NCBI GenBank assembly: GCA_027574665.1
Contig: CM050655.1
Span: forward strand, 9,109,170-9,173,169
Origin: Rhynochetos jubatus
Lineage: Eukaryota; Chordata; Aves; Eurypygiformes; Rhynochetidae
Length of the DNA: 64,000 bases
Reading direction: 5' to 3'
Shown piece after piece: positions 63,574 to 64,000 of this stretch (positions within the stretch are counted from its first letter, which is position 1; each line of letters begins with the position of its first letter). The notes under the pieces were generated by a model that was not told the DNA's origin, searched no databases, and saw only the letters and a program-made list of their open reading frames with translations. Both the position numbers and the translations under genes were made by a program.

Positions 63574-64000
63574 CTGCAAACCAAAAAAAAGAAAGTTTGA
63601 GCAGAAAACACAACTTTCCCTGTGACTCGGATGTTTTCTTTGAGGCAGCCTGGTTAAAAGGCAGCTTTTAATGCTCGCAAACATTCTTTTGGCAGTTGAT
63701 CAACAGTCAAATAATTGCAAAATGGACACAACACCGGCAGGTGGGCTTAAAACATATGTAGTTTACAGATGTCAAGCTAAAGTTATTTAAAGATTGTGCT
63801 TCAAAATAAATTGCTCAGTATTTCCAAGTTTGTTTCCAAAATGTTCCATGGTGGCAAATTCCGACACAAATTCTGGATAAAGCAGTCCATCGACTATATC
63901 CCTTCACAAGGAAGGGAACACATCAGAACATCTATCTGAAGATAAGTGGGTCAAGTACCCAGTGCTTGACAACAACATGGTACTCAATACAACAATTCTG
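63574..64000 (-). other. BICC1: BICC1 intron, cut by the right edge of the window
   Basis: The sequence upstream of the first visible exon has a long pyrimidine tract next to the acceptor on the transcript strand. I see no further BICC1 exon before the window ends. Confidence 0.75.

Overview
This is vertebrate nuclear DNA, almost certainly from a bird. Coding exons are short and bounded by GT/AG splice sites. The interspersed repeats are CR1 retrotransposon 3' ends and an avian endogenous-retrovirus LTR. There are no prokaryotic operons, Shine-Dalgarno sites, rRNA genes or CRISPR arrays. The species cannot be fixed by eye. The LTR resembles a family I associate with neoavian and passerine genomes, which is a weak pointer.

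The only protein-coding gene I can support is the 3' end of BICC1 (bicaudal C homolog 1), on the minus strand between about 55.1 and 63.6 kb. Four consecutive coding exons join in frame: 63417-63573, 60770-60930, 59507-59606 and 57919-58049. They encode the last 182 residues: a serine-rich linker, the self-associating SAM domain and the conserved C-terminal tail ending in Gly-Arg-Trp-stop. A long 3' UTR follows, probably to a polyadenylation signal at 55094-55099. The 5' part of BICC1, with the KH domains, lies beyond the right edge.

From 1 to about 55.1 kb I find no exon that I can recognise. This is the intergenic region downstream of BICC1. In human, PHYHIPL is the next protein-coding neighbour on this side, and it is not seen here. 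The region holds a small CpG-dense segment (5.1-5.3 kb), a solo LTR (14.0-14.8 kb), a second, older, related LTR-like block (46.7-47.5 kb), CR1 fragments of several ages (33.2, 34.6, 44.8 and 52.7 kb), homopolymer and polypurine tracts, and a candidate regulatory segment near 21.9-22.05 kb. A minus-strand stretch at 53.4-54.1 kb is unusually poor in stop codons and may be a decayed retrocopy or RNA exon.

The short open frames scattered through the rest look like chance frames: they match no family I know, lack splice or codon structure, and often overlap one another on both strands. I found no evidence for a new multi-gene system. The more notable points are a GTTAG-repeat splice donor inside the SAM-coding region, a CR1 insertion in the intron that splits the SAM domain, and the two related LTR copies.
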